Shown piece after piece: positions 12,158 through 26,300 of a stretch of 64,000 bases of DNA. The notes under the pieces are model-generated. The model was not told the DNA's origin, searched no databases, and was given only the letters and a program-made list of their open reading frames with translations. The position numbers and the translations under genes were made by a program. The DNA is taken from assembly GCA_009823395.1 (NCBI GenBank), contig CM020502.1, forward strand, positions 13,727,501 to 13,791,500, written 5' to 3'. Origin of the DNA: Thamnaconus septentrionalis. Lineage: Eukaryota > Chordata > Actinopteri > Tetraodontiformes > Monacanthidae. Position 1 is the stretch's first letter; each line of letters starts with the position of its first letter.

Positions 12158-15100
12158 ATATATATATATGGTATTTTCCGGACTATAAGCCGCTACTTTT
12201 TTCCCACGCTTTGAACCAGCAACACTGACATAGACACAGAAAAGGTATGTGACGAAGCTCTTCTGAGGCTGTTCAACTCCGACACTGAAGAAAGTGACTT
12301 CAGTGGTTTCAGTGCGTAGGAGGAAGACAAACAGTGACAGGTGGTTTCTGGGTTCAGTGTTCATGAAGCGACTTTAATGGTTCCAGTGCGCATGAAGAAA
12401 AAGTGACAGCGGTTCGACGTGTGTTCAGTGGGTTCAGTGTGCAACTTTTCTGTTTTGGCTCTCGTCTGTATGTTGTCTTGTCTTTATAGTCCAGTGCGGC
12501 TTGTATATGTACACATTTGTTTTTCCCCCTAAATTTAGCTGGTGTGGCTTATATTCAGGTGCGCTTTATAGTCCGGAAATGACGGTACATATAAAACATA
12601 TCTGCTATAACGGATGGCTTTGCTTTGGACTACCGGCTCCGATAAATTTAAATTCCTGATGTTAAGCAAAATGTGTCAGAGTGGTGGCTAATTTGGTGGC
12701 ATGAAGACCAGACCATCTGGCACAGAGAGATACGTGTGCAAGGTTAGTTTATGTGAAGACTTTTATTGCGGGAGGAAAGAGCTGATCTCTCTAACTGTTC
12801 ATAGGAAGCGCTCAGCAAAGAAGCACTTGTTCTTCATGAGCTTCCAATGATTCAAGTCATTTAGGAGCTTGGTCATCTGTTGAATGTCTAACGCACAGAA
12901 TCCATGTAGCATGTTTGGCTTAGTGAATTTCTAGATTGCGGGCATTTCCGACAGAAGATATAATGTTGGGCGGAGAGGATGTAAATCGTGGCCACTGCTC
13001 AGAACATGAGCGACTGTCACGAGTTTTACTGCAATACAAACAGAAATGGAACAAAATTGTCATTTACATGCATATACAACTGATAACAGTGGCATGGTAT
13101 CTGCACTTAGGTTTCAAGTGCGAGTAGAGCACTCAAGCCTGGTATTGGTCCCGATACCTGATCCTGGTATCAGTAGTGTTGGTGTTAGTTAAACACTCAG
13201 GAGTTAGAAATACAAAAACAGCATCACATATAATGCTGTTGATGAAATTATTTATTACCTATTATTTATTTATTCACTGTGATAATAATGTTGCGCTGCC
13301 TAATGTATTTCTAGTTGCATAACAAAGGGCCTGAAGGGCATTCAGGTATGTGCTGCAGTTAAGCAGCAGTATTACCACACGCACCTTTGGCCCAATTGGA
13401 GGCAATTTGCATGTGAATGAGTTGAGTCCTGTTGTGGCAGGCGAGAAAGATTTATCAGCCCGATGACCTTGCAGAGAGTCACCTGGAGCAGTCTGGAGCA
13501 GCTCTTTCTGAGAAAGTAGAAGGCTGCTGGTGAAATAAAGCAGGCTTTGTGGTTCCAGAGTTGTCTGCTTTTTAAAGGTGTGGCCTTTGTGTTGTTGCTG
13601 TAAATCAAACAATAGAGTGTTTGTGTTTTCTTGCTTTGGTTTTTATCAACATGCTAAATGTATGTTTTATATATATTTGGCATTCCTTTTCTCTTAGTCC
13701 TTTCTTTGTTATAGCTTCAAGAAGAATGTTTGCGCTTGACACTTCAGTTAAAAACAGCAGGAGAAAGACGCAGCGTTTTTTGTCACAATTTACGAGATCA
13801 TATCTCATGTGAAAATGTGCAACTCACTGTGGTTCATTTCTTCCATAGCTGTGCGACCAGTGGACAGCGACCTGTGTCTGAGTGCACCCCCGCACACCAC
13901 CCAGCTCTGCCACATTAACTGCCCTGTTGAGTGTGAGGTGTCTTCATGGAGTGCCTGGGGACCCTGCACTTACGAGGACTGCCAGGACCAGACAGCAAAA
14001 AAAGGTAAGACTCTCTTGTGTGGAGTTCCACCTTCACCCTTCCACTCATAGAAGATTATTCATTTACAAGTTGGAGCACACCCCTTCCCATTCTCTCCAA
14101 TTACAATTTGCCATCAATGGAATGCCCTTAACGAGGGACATTACCATTTCAAACGTATTCAATAGAAAGAAAACACAACGGCGTTGTTAACGTTCAGCAT
14201 GAGACCCAGTAAAGAAAGACTTGATAGAATTTCACCTGTTTTAAACAACTTTGTCAATTTACCTACTGGACAGGAATGGCTTTTGGCACACTTGTTTGAG
14301 GATGCATTTAGTCTGGTGACACCTGGAGTACCATGAAGATCCATAGGTTGCAGTTTTCAGTAGGGATGCACCAATACCAATACCAGTATTGGGTATTGGT
14401 TCCGATATCTGGGTCGTGCACTCTTTTAAAATATGTGCCGATACCACGCCACCAATACCTGTTTTATACATACGTATTGGACAATTTTGTTAAATTTGTG
14501 TTTGTGATGCAGCAAAACTTGTGACAGTCACCCCATGTTCTAGAACAACTTGCGTTCACACAATCAACCAGAATCTCCAGGTTTTGCATGCCGAGGGAAG
14601 TAGTCTGGATCTCCAACATGAGACGTTCCCGCTGCAGAACAGTTTGTAAAAACAAGATGTCAAAGGCACACACTGGGCGGGCGGCCAGCATTCGTGAGCC
14701 AAGGTTTGGTGTTGCAGTGCATCACTGCATCATAAGTAAGACACTTAAACTTCACCCACACCGGTGCATTAACATCAGCAGAAGTCAACAATGAGGAACC
14801 ACTAGCGATGTATCTAGCGATGTATCGATACTGATACCAGCATCAGGTATCAGTACCGATACCTGATACTGGGGGTTAATACTTGCTGATACCACACCAC
14901 CCATACCAGTTGTATATGCTTGTATACGACAGTTTTGTTACATTTGTGTTTGTACTGCAGGGGAACTTGTTCTAGAAGAACTGCATACAAGGAATGTTGT
15001 TCAAATAACACATCTGTGGAAAAAGAAATTGTTAAATAAATTATATAGTGATGTTATTAAATACTCAGTATCTGTGAGTACTGAAATTCAATTCATTCGG

Positions 15101-18100
15101 TGTCTCATGACTATTTATGACCAGGCGTCAAAAATTTAGAGTGAAAACTTTGGCCAGAGAGGAGCCACAGTGTCGCGTCCCTTCTGCTCAGCTGCTGCTG
15201 CTGCTGCGGCAGGTTGGACTCGTCCATCAGTGAGTTGACGCCGGCGCCGCATCGGCCCTTAATTATCCGCCGAGCGGTGGCAGACGCTGCGACTTCCGCC
15301 TGTTGACTCGCGCCTTAATGAAGCGGCTCGGATGTTCGGGGGTGACGCTCTGAAATTCTCCTGCATGCATCTTAATGATGGATCCCCCCCTCACACTCAT
15401 TTTCCTCACTGCACTCCTTAATATCATAAACCCAAATGCACAACCCTAGTTGAGGGTGTGTGTGTGTGTGTGTGTGTGTGTTCGCTCTCGACCTCATTAT
15501 CTGGAAATTTCTGTTCTCCTTGTTTTATGTCTTTTTACCCTCCTGATGTGAACCGTGTGATCATAGATAGGGACGCACCAATACCACTTTCTTACAGAGT
15601 GAGTAGAGTACAAGTACTTGCATTTCAGTACTCACTGATACCAATTCCGAGTACTTAATAACTCCATTACACTTTATTGAATTACTTTGATTATTTCTTT
15701 CCACAGATGTTCTAGTACTTGAACAATAGTCCTGAGCAGGTTTTTCTAGAACAGGGGTCACTGTCAAAAATTTGATTGCAGTACAAACACAGATTTAACA
15801 AACCTTTCTATATATATATATATATATATATGCATATACAACTGGTATTGTGAATTGCTGAAATTTTTGAGTTTTGCAGCCTCTTGCCCAGGATTCCCTT
15901 GGAAAAGAGGTTTTCAATTTCAATGGGACTTTCCTCGTAAAATAAAGATTAAAGAAATAAAATTGGTGCCGTGGTATTTTACATGTATTTTACGAGTTCC
16001 GGTACCAGTATCGGGTTTTGGTTCCGATACCCGACACTGGTATCATATCAATATCGGTGCACCCCTAGTCATAGTGACTGTAATTATTGGAGCTTGTTTG
16101 GTTTTTAGTCCTGTGAAAACAGGCATCAACAAGTAAATTATAGAAAAAATCTTGATATGCAACTCAACGTAAAATCCACAGTAGACTACGCATGTAAAAG
16201 ACAAGTAGTTTTACCGTAGTTGTGTTTCTTACATGTACAGTAATGAAGTCAAAGCAAAGCTCCTTGCCCAGACAGCAACCTCCAATATTGCTGCTCCATC
16301 AGGGAGCCATGTCCTCTTTAATACTCCCTGCAGATAGCCAGCGACTGATGCCTGATACAATCCAATTCCTCGCACCCCAAGTGCGCTTCTTTTCACTTCT
16401 AACTCCCCAGCCCAACCCTCATCAGATAAAACCTGCATCATTGAGTCCGCACAAATGGCACAACATGTTCAGCTGACCCGCTTGATTAAATTCAGGAGAC
16501 GAAGCAGCTCCGCAGGGAGAGAGTGAGACAAAATGTAATAGAAAGGGTGAGATTCTGCTATTTTCACCTGAGTGCTGGAGGCACTCCAGGACGCTGCTGC
16601 CTTATCTGACTGAAGCAGGAGTGTGGATTAAAGGATGAGTGACCTTGGCTGGGCTTGGGTTAACACCCTTCCTTACCAAGACCTGGGTCATGCAATCCCA
16701 TGTCCTTGAGCAACGGAAACAACACACAAGGCAACAAACCCGATTTGAATGATGGGCTCTGCAAGCGTGCACGTGTTGATTATTTTTATTCAAATGTTAA
16801 GAAAATAGAAAGACCTTGATGCCCTTTTCCCATCCTAAGAAAAATGTTGCTTAACACCGGTGATGTGCCATCAGCGGAGGCTGAACCTCGCCGCTCACCA
16901 ATTAAAATGCTAACAATGAACGATAAGAGATAATCAATTTTCGCCCTTGACTGTTGTGTTAACTTGTTTTCTGTATGATTTTAACATTTTTATGATCAAA
17001 ATCTTACTGTACATCTTCGCATGTACAGTAAGCTGGCAGTTGGCGCGCACTCTCTATGTTGCCAACATACATGTCTGATTGCTCATGTACCACACATACT
17101 GACCTTCCCCAGTCTGTCTAATATATTGAATGAATGTTTGTCTTTCCAATCAGCCATGAATGCACAGTGAAAATATACAAGGATATACAGAAAGTACCGT
17201 GCCGCCACTGATAGGCGTGCATTGGAGTTCATGACTTGACAGTGCTAACATCAGGTGACCTGTGAGGTCATCACTGAGAACAGTCAGTGGAGACCGTCTT
17301 CTTCTTGTCTGCGTTGAAGAACAGGATGGTCATACATGGCCTATTGTCATGGAACAGTAATTGAAATCTTTTCCCCCAAAAAATGAACCATTGCATCGTA
17401 AAAGTGAAAGGTTTTTCCAAACTGGATTTCCTGTCAAAACAGCAGGTTTTAGAACAGAGGTGGACAAACTGTTTGACTGGTTGCCACAATTGCCAATAGA
17501 AAATGAAGCAAAGCAAAGTTGCAACCAAATCAGTGTCTTTGAAGCCCGACGGTGTTTATCTCTTTATTGAAATGACTCTGAAAGCACTGGAAACATGGAG
17601 GAAATACAGCTGTTTGATGACTGATTGACTATGAATATAATTTATTCAAGTATCGACGGGTCGTATTAAAAAGCTTAACTGGCCGCATACGGCCTGCAGA
17701 CCGTAGTTTGCCCATGCCATTTTTAGATGGTGGAAAACTCCAAAAGTGGGAGAAAGGAAACCTGGCCTTTTCAAGCTGAATGGTAAAAAAGAAAATATTA
17801 AAATCTTAAACAAAAAACTAAATCAAACTTATTAAACTAATTAACTAAACTAATTAAACTACTACATGTCAACAGAAGCTGCTATTTCGGGTCAGATATT
17901 TGTACATGTGACTCCAGAGGAGTCAGTGCCTCACCAGTCATGAACTTCACCGTATGTCACTGGTTCACGCCGTGGCTCCTCAAGTGGTCCATTCAAATCA
18001 AGCAGGAGGAAGTTTCTGCTCACCAACATTGTTGTATTTCATCAGTGCAGGGCTTTTTTGGTGTTGACTGAATTCATCACTCCTGTCAATCCTGTCACAG

Positions 18101-20326
18101 GCTTCAAGATGAGGAGGAGGAAGATCATCAACGAGCCAACAGGTGGAACAGGGAACTGTCCCCACCTGGTGGAAGCAATACCCTGTGAAGAACCCAGCTG
18201 CTTTGACTGGCTGGTGGTCACACTGGAGGCGTGTGTCCCTGACAATGAGAAGGAGTGCGGACCAGGGACGCAGATCCCACAAGTTCAGTGCATCAACAGC
18301 GATGGTGAGAATTAAACATTCAAGCTGTTAAACCATATCTTCACAATGGTTGAAAACCCCAGAGTGTTGTGGCCAGCTCTCGCTATTGGAAGTTGATTAC
18401 AGGTCAAATGATCTCTCTGATATGTTGATATGACACAGCAGTGGGAGGGGGTCACTGCTGAGACTGCATGCAGACCTGTATTGTCCCCCATTTGAATGCA
18501 GGAGCTCTTGTAGTCCAATACTAAACTTTCAGCAGTTAAGGAGAACCTGAAGGTATTTTTTCCTGTTAAAGCTGAGAGTGTACTGCCTTTTGCTGCCATT
18601 TTTATCAGATGTGCTTTGCTGCAGATAAAGGTAGTGTTTTTTACTTAAACAACATTTAATAAAGACAAAAGACGTCCACATGGAAGGTCTCTGGAAAGAG
18701 AAGCGCGTCCAGATGGTATTAAATCCTTGCAAAGCCAGGAGTGTGTAGTCAGTTTGTGTAGTCTTGTTTTAATGTGAAAGCACAGACTTTTACAAAGAGA
18801 AGCAGAGACGTAACGACTTGGCTGGAAACTAGCCCTGACCGCTGAAAAGCTAAGCGCTTCTTGGCTAATTTGCAAATGGTACCAGTTTGGAACTGGCAGC
18901 AGTCCCAGTCTAGCCCCCATTCCCCGCCCCTCCCCCGTTAATCCTACCCGTGGGCCTTTTCTATGCGGAACACTGCCACACAATGACACCGATTATGGGA
19001 TATGCCAGCATGTGCTTTTCTAAGCAACCTTGCTTCTAAGTTTCTGTGTGTCTACATTCATTCGTAGTTTTTGAACACAGGCAGTTACTCAAATACAAGC
19101 CAGAAGAGAAGGTTGGCTTTTGTCTGGCAGTGGGGCAACAATTTGACAGGAGGTCTCCCTCTCAATGCAATCACTAAAAAAAGGAAAAAAGGTTGGAGAC
19201 ACCAATTCCTTCCTTTCAAACCTCACCGTTTTGAGGAGACCATCAAATAGTTCCTTACCGAGGAACTAAGGGAAGGTTACTGACTGGAGCAGTTTTCTTT
19301 GCCCATTACAATATGACTCTGATGATTTTCCTTTTAATACGCACATACATACATACATACATACATACATACATACATACATACATACATACATACGTAC
19401 ATACATACGTACATACATACGTACATACATACGTACGTACGTACTTATTGTAATCAAGCTTCTGTAACTTCCTAATGATGAGTTACTTCACATAGAAATA
19501 ATATTCGTTAATAAGTCCTGTTAGTATTTTTCTTTTTCTCACAATTAGATTCAATTTTTTCCCTGATGGAATAAGCATGTGTGGCTCAAAATCCTGATTA
19601 ATACCATCCAACTTAAGTAATACCTCTACAGTTGTGCCTTGTGAACTAATGCAGACCAAGACAGTTGGGTGTCTCCTTTCGCGACACTCAAGTTAGTGTT
19701 GCAGTATTGGAGACCGTCCTGAAGACCACTTGTACATGGTCTTGGTCTTGGACATAACGTTCTTGAGGCCATTTCAATAAGCAGACAAGCTCATCACTGT
19801 TACGCAAGTGTTTGACTACTTTTCCATTTTAATGTGTTTTTGGTCTCGATGTTGCGTTGCTTGTCTTGTTGTCGATGCTTTGCAGTCTCTTGGTCTCAGT
19901 TAAGGTGGTTTGGACTTTGACCCTTTCCCTAATTTATTTATATATCTACTTTAGCATTTGCAGTCATAACATTCTCCAAACTTCTTACCATTCAAGTGCA
20001 GTGCATGAAACACACTTGACACAGCAATAGTGATCGTAATGAACTTGGTCCAATTAAAAAGTGACATTTATCGGGGAAGTGTTTGCCTTTAGCAAGAATT
20101 AGGTTCAAATGTCAAGGTTGACATGACAAGATTGAGACGTTAACGGAGAAGCTGCTGAGGGCAGGACCATTACCCCACAGTCAGCCATGACAATAATGAA
20201 TGAAAAGCTTTTTCATCGCCACCTATAGGACAGTGCAAAGTGTGCGCTGCCTTGTTATGAAAGACAAATGTAACCCTGGTACGGTATGTGTAGATATAGT
20301 ATAGGATGTTATTTTTATGTCAACAT

Positions 20327-20361
<35 letters not shown>

Positions 20362-23300
20362 GTAAGTGAGCGAGAGAGTGTGAGATAGGTTCCTGAACCA
20401 TGGTGCAGCAGTGTGTGCTAATGAGGACTCTTGGGAGAAAGACTGATAAAAAGCCTGTGAAAGAGAGAGACACTGGGGCGTTCCAGGGCTTTTCTATATT
20501 ACACTCATAATCAAAGTCCCTATTCACAGGTTGCACACATCCATCCTTATCGCAGACTTTGCAATTACCATCGGCCTCACGTGGCACTTTTTTGTGATTT
20601 GCTATTTATGATGTTATTCAGTCAAGCTTACCATTCAAAATGAAAACAGAGCTGCTCTTGAGGGATAATTGATCAGTGACAAGCAGCTCAAATCTGAAAT
20701 AGATTTCTAGAAATAGAAATCTGTGAACGTCGACACAGTGACATAGCGTGGACATATAGAACGTTGTATATATAGCATTTAAACAATTGACAATGGTTAT
20801 CCGTCACTGGACCTATCAAGACGTACATGTAGAGTATAGACAACAGTATAGACAAGAAACAGTAAAATAACAGCTTATTTCCATCTTATATCCAGCTTTT
20901 GCCATTTATCCTTAATGAATTATTTTTTCTATGTAAGTAAACAAGGCAAGTAGTATCCAGTTTACCTGCAGACCTCAGAGCTGAATGCAGTCCATTCTGA
21001 CCAAATGAAAATGACTTTTTACCAAAGGATTGTTTTAACATTTGTACCTTTTAGGTGAAATTTCATTTTACCTTTTAATCAACAGAGTCAAAAACTTTTT
21101 TTTTATGAACACACTTTTTAAATGTAATAACTAATTCAAATAATCAAAGTTAATAAAGAATAAAAGATTTTTTTAAGTACTACCAACAATCTACTGCCTA
21201 TTGCAAATATTCTCTTATGATAAAAGACACAAGAACATGTAATTGCTCATATGTCTCTGTGCTGACTATCTAACAATTAAGTGAGGTTACTTTTGCCTCA
21301 TAGGTCCCAGAAATAGTTTTTACTTCTGCTTGCTCCTCTTTTCAGAAAAATGTGTGTTAACTTCAGAAATCAACCCTGTGTGAAGACTAGAGGTTCTATT
21401 TTCTGAGATCTGCTGCATTGGAGTGCAGAGCTGTTGAAACTTTAAGAAGCCTTGAGATCAGACCTGGAATGAGGAAGCTGTACATTTGATTAAAAACACT
21501 CAGCTCCTCTCACATTGAATTTCTTCAGCCTTTCTTCCCTATTACTTCTGACTGAAAGCATTCAATCTTGTGTGGATGTAGGGGAGTTGAATAGATTAAT
21601 GGCCAGCCTCCATCTTACATATTTCAATCAATGGAGGTTAAGCCAGAGGTCGGAATGGCGTCAGGTCCAAAATGCTGAAGAAAAGAAATCTGTGATTGCT
21701 TCACCTTTTAAATGGTGTCAGTCAGGCTCGGAGCAGACAGGACATTTCCTGGTGGGCGGGGCTAAAGTCACTGGGTTGATATGCTGCACTGCTGGACGGC
21801 TCTTCAGTCATGACGGTGGTTGATGATGTCAACTGCTACCGCTCTCTCTGGGCCTCCTCCACTACATGCACCCAGTGGTTCGACTGCTTTATCCACTTTA
21901 ATGAGCTCAGAGGTTTGATGAAACATGTGAGGCGAGATGTTGAGCCACTGATCACATGAATTAATGATCAAGTCACTGAATTAGGTTTTGTTTAATTTTT
22001 AAGATTTCAATGTTAGTTAACACTTAATGAACCCACGTAGCTTTTGACATCATTGAGAGGGAAGAAACAATGTTGATATGCACTCATGTTGATGAATCTA
22101 CGTTGTGAAGCAACCCTGACTTGTGCTGAAAAGGAAATAGATTTGCAAGGCTAAACAGAAGTGTCCTATTGTAGACTGAACATTAAGGTTATAATGACCT
22201 GCATTTGAGTCCCATTGAAGACCTGCTGTCAGTTTATTTACTATAGTTAAATTATTTTGGGCAGAAGAATGATGGGAAGGGAACCTATTTTTTATATGCT
22301 GAGTATATTTTCATGGCATTCATTTGCAAGAATGGATGAAGAACTTTTCATCTGGAACATAAAGTTAAGTTGGAGGTACACAACAGAGTAAAAAAAATAT
22401 CCATAAATCCATATAGATATACATCAACATAAATGAGTTGTAGTACTTTTAGCTTCAGCTAAACTCCAAGATACTGTGGACTTTTCAATTTTACTCACAG
22501 TCAGAAACCCACCTATTATACCCTTGTGTCGGGGAGACAGTTCAGCAGGGAGATAATACTCAATGACTGATCATAACGCTTGTAAAACTTGTGTTGGTAA
22601 ACAGTGAACTATGATGAGCATACTGACAGGGTGGAAATAAAGTCCATAATTACTCAAGTTAGTGCTCTTCCCTTCTACTTTGTTTTCGTGTAATGTTATT
22701 GTGGTGTAAATCTTGTGTTGGTGATGATGTCAGCAAGTCGACCTTGTTGGAATTGATTTCCTTTTGGTGGAGTGACACTGATATTCAACCTCAATATCAT
22801 CATCCACCACAATTTATGGCAAATTGCATTGAACGCACTCTGTATTTAATGAATCTTTTGATTAACCATACAGTCATGTGTTAGGGCAAATCTTAGTGAG
22901 ATGCATATGTTTTTTTGTTTCCATTTATTGCAACTATTTCATGTGGCTGAGAGTTTTGCGGCATCCTCCTACAGCAAAGGCTTCCATTAAAGAGTTACTG
23001 CTACAACCACTTCAGTGATATCAACGTATCAGCCTTTCAACGCTCAATGCATTCCCCATTACATGTGAGATCTCAGGGAGTTTTTCTTGACTGGTCACTT
23101 ATTGATCTCCTTTTGTCTCCCTCTGATGGAAATGAATGTGTTTACCCTCCAGGGTCCTACACACATCACTCACCTGCTTGCAGATCTTTGCAATGAGATT
23201 TCCTCAGATGCTCTAATTCATTCACAGAATGGGAGGAAGCTAAGAGCTTCATCTGTAACGCTCACTTCCACATTCTGGCCCCGATATCCTCTTTGGAAAA

Positions 23301-26300
23301 AAGCATCTTTGAAAATAACATATGCAACAATAAACTAGATAGAAATGTATTCTAAAGTCATATTTGATTTTTAATGTAACTGAATATTATTTTTAAGGAT
23401 GCATCAAGTGTAAATTATTATTTATTTATTTATGTATATGGCAAAACCTTTTACATTGGCGGCAGTAAAATAGTGTCATGTTTACTAAAAAAAAGGTGCA
23501 CCTTTGGTCTTTTTTGGACGTCCGATGCAATTGGAGTTGCAGTTGGACCCAGTTTATGTAAATTATAACAACTTCCTTATTTGAATTTTTTTTTTTTTGG
23601 CTTGATTTATGATTTTTATGTTGGTAAAAGCTTAGCATGCTGCCCATAAATACATTAAGAAAAGTGTATAATCGCAGTACAATTAAATTAATTTGGTTTT
23701 CCTACCTTCAGAACGGTTCTCATATATATGGTATAGATAGAGCAATAAGGGTCTTGCTTCTAGTTTGCTGCATCTTGCACCACCATCTGTTGACAGTGGC
23801 CCTAAATAGGAAAGGTGTTTCTTAAATACCAGGCTTCCTTGCCTGACCATTTTGACTTTGGTAAACATGTATCAACAAAGTCATCTTAAGTCACAGTTCA
23901 TGATCCCAGTCAACCAATCACTGACTTGTTTCAAGGAAATAGGTGATCATCCATCAATAACCTGAGTCTGCTGTTGTCTCTGCAGGGGAATACGTGGAGA
24001 GGCAGCTGTGCCGCGACGCCATCCTGCCAATGCCAGTCATCTGCGAGGTTCCCTGCCCAAAGGACTGCGCCCTCAGCCCATGGACGCCCTGGTCCCAGTG
24101 CTCGCACACCTGCTCGGGAAAGAGCACAGAGGGGAAGCAGACAAGAGCTCGCTCCATCCTCGCCTACAACGCAGGAGAAGGTAGGAGCTCCTCCACTCTG
24201 ATGTGCACAAATAGAAGCAAGCGGCTGCAGGGACGCTTCACTTTTAGGCCTTCAGGTTCAGTGTGTAATATTTGGCTTGATTGATGATTTTTATATCGGT
24301 AAAAACTGTATAATCGCAGTAAAATAGAAGTCACTTGGTTTTATATACATAGATCAAGGGTCTTGCTCCCAGTTAGTTGCCATCTTGCACCACCATATTT
24401 TTAGGAAGCCTGGTGTGGACAATCCAGCTGCCTGATAGGGCACTTTATAATTAGGGTTACCCCTAAATAAAGCATCAAAGAAGAAGGTGCAAGAGGTATC
24501 CAGGTTTGGGTGCGTAGGCCACCGTAGCTCACTGGCAAGCTCAGGAGAGGGAGAGTGAAAGATGCCGCAATCTAAAATGTAACCACTCAATGTCACTGTT
24601 TCTTCCTCAAAATTTTTGGGATTTTTGGGCCTCCAAGTGTAGGAAAGGAGCCTCCCTAACAGTTAAAGGTCCACTGTGTAATATTTGGCTTGATTTGATT
24701 GGTTAAAGCTTAGCATACTGCCCATAGATACATTAATTAAAGTGTATAATGACAGTACAATAAAGTAATTTGGTTTTCCTGTCCGAAATATACCAACCAG
24801 CTAAGAAAAAGCTGGACCAGGTATCCAGGTTTGGGTGCGCAGGCCACCGTAGTTCACTGGCAAGCTCAGAAGAGAGAGGGAGAGTGAAAGACGCTGAAAT
24901 GTAACCACTTGATGTTTCTTCTTCAAAATCTCCAAATATTACACACTGGACCTGTAAAAAATGTTAACAAGAGTACTGCAACCATCATAGTGCTGTCTCA
25001 TATTACCAAAGACATCAGAGAAGCTCACACATGTGGTCCCAGCTGGGAATCAGTGTCTGTTTCCAATATTGGTCTAATGTCACAGAGATTGTCGCATTAC
25101 GCAACTCACTGTCTTGCATCTCTGGTGAAATGTCAAAGTGAAATGATTATCATGTGTTCCTCTACAGCGACTGCAAAGGTTGTGGCGTGGGTAACTGTGA
25201 TGCAGGGTAAGAGGAGAATAAAGACTTAGTGAGTTGGCTGTGCAGTCCAAGAATAAAAACCCTGTGTTTGTTCTCTCAGACTTTATTACAATGAAATACG
25301 TCCATGTCTTTGAAAAGTCACAAGGATTTTGCCTCTACTTCTGTTGAAGGTCCTTCTCTGCTGTCGTTGGTCCGTCCCATCTTTGGTACATCAGTATTTG
25401 TTGTTTTTAGACAATAGTTAGTGATTTCTCCTCATGTAGTGTGTAGAAACCATATGTTTATTTAGAGGGACATAGATTAGGCCCATTCTCAGTTGTATTG
25501 GTTTTGTTTTTTCACTCCAAATCTGTGGGTGCAGTGTTAGTATAGATTATAGTCCCCAAGAATCAAGCAGTTCAAAGCTTAGCTCTGTGATAAGTGAGCA
25601 ATTCCCACCAACCTCTATGAGTGAGAGTGAGAGAAAGCAGCACAGTTGGTGAGCAAGCTGGTTGGCTTGGCAGCAGGTTCGAACACACCCGCTGTCATTT
25701 TCTACTTCCAGGCTGCATTGCCTGACGTGCCGCATCCAGCTTACTGTATGTTGGAGTTAGGAAGCAACTCATATATAATGGAAGACCAAGGTGCCCACAA
25801 CCAGCTGCAGCCTGAAACGTTTTTATGAGTTTTGTTGTCTGGGTGACAGTTGACAAATCTTGGAGCAGGGTTGGTTTGATGAGGTAAGACGGACACAGTC
25901 CCAGTGATGGTCGCATCCTGAATGATGCAAATTTTATTCTCTGCATTTGACCCATCATCCCCTGAGGTAGCGGTGGGCAGCAGTGGTGCTGTGCCAGTAA
26001 TCACTGGGTGATCAGGGCGGACACTTTACCACTAGACCACTGAGCTTGTAAACTCATTTGTCCATTGGTCTGGCTTGTCATTTTACTGTTAGAAAGGTTA
26101 ATGTTGTGATGAATGGCTAACTAGTAGCTAATAATACCCTGGCTTTAATGAAACCAAGGTCAGCATGGTAACCCCTTTCTTGTAAAGACCAGAAGGACAG
26201 AGTAATCTGAAATAGCCTTATTTCCACTTTATAGATTGCATAAATGCAGTAATACAATCTGATTAAAGCCTTGTTTGATGATATAAGTTTCTCCATACAG

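Larger units (their letters stand above)
9311..13848 (+). other. intron between exons C and D
   Basis: Repeat-rich: CA tracts (10053-10103, 10194-10224, 10395-10479), a CTGG/CTGA tetranucleotide array (10597-10725), TA tracts, and two DNA-transposon remnants (11335-11926, 12170-12587). 12600-13848 is unique, apart from a short GATACC-element fragment near 13135. Confidence 0.7.
14005..18100 (+). other. intron between exons D and E
   Basis: Three copies of the GATACC-rich MITE (14361-14556, about 14820-15100, 15568-16067), an isolated CpG-rich block (15165-15395), unique AT-rich sequence, and a CGGCCC-type element in reverse (17452-17715). Confidence 0.7.
18305..23985 (+). other. intron between exons E and F (longest)
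   Basis: 5.7 kb, mostly unique AT-rich sequence. It has an ACAT/GTAC tetranucleotide tract (19342-19444), a short TG tract (20329-20355) and, near the end, a partial MITE (23590-23840). No coding evidence despite several open frames. Confidence 0.7.

Noticed and set aside
19266..19457. Repeated Tyr-Val-Arg-Met frame
   Set aside because: Translation of the ACAT/GTAC tetranucleotide repeat.
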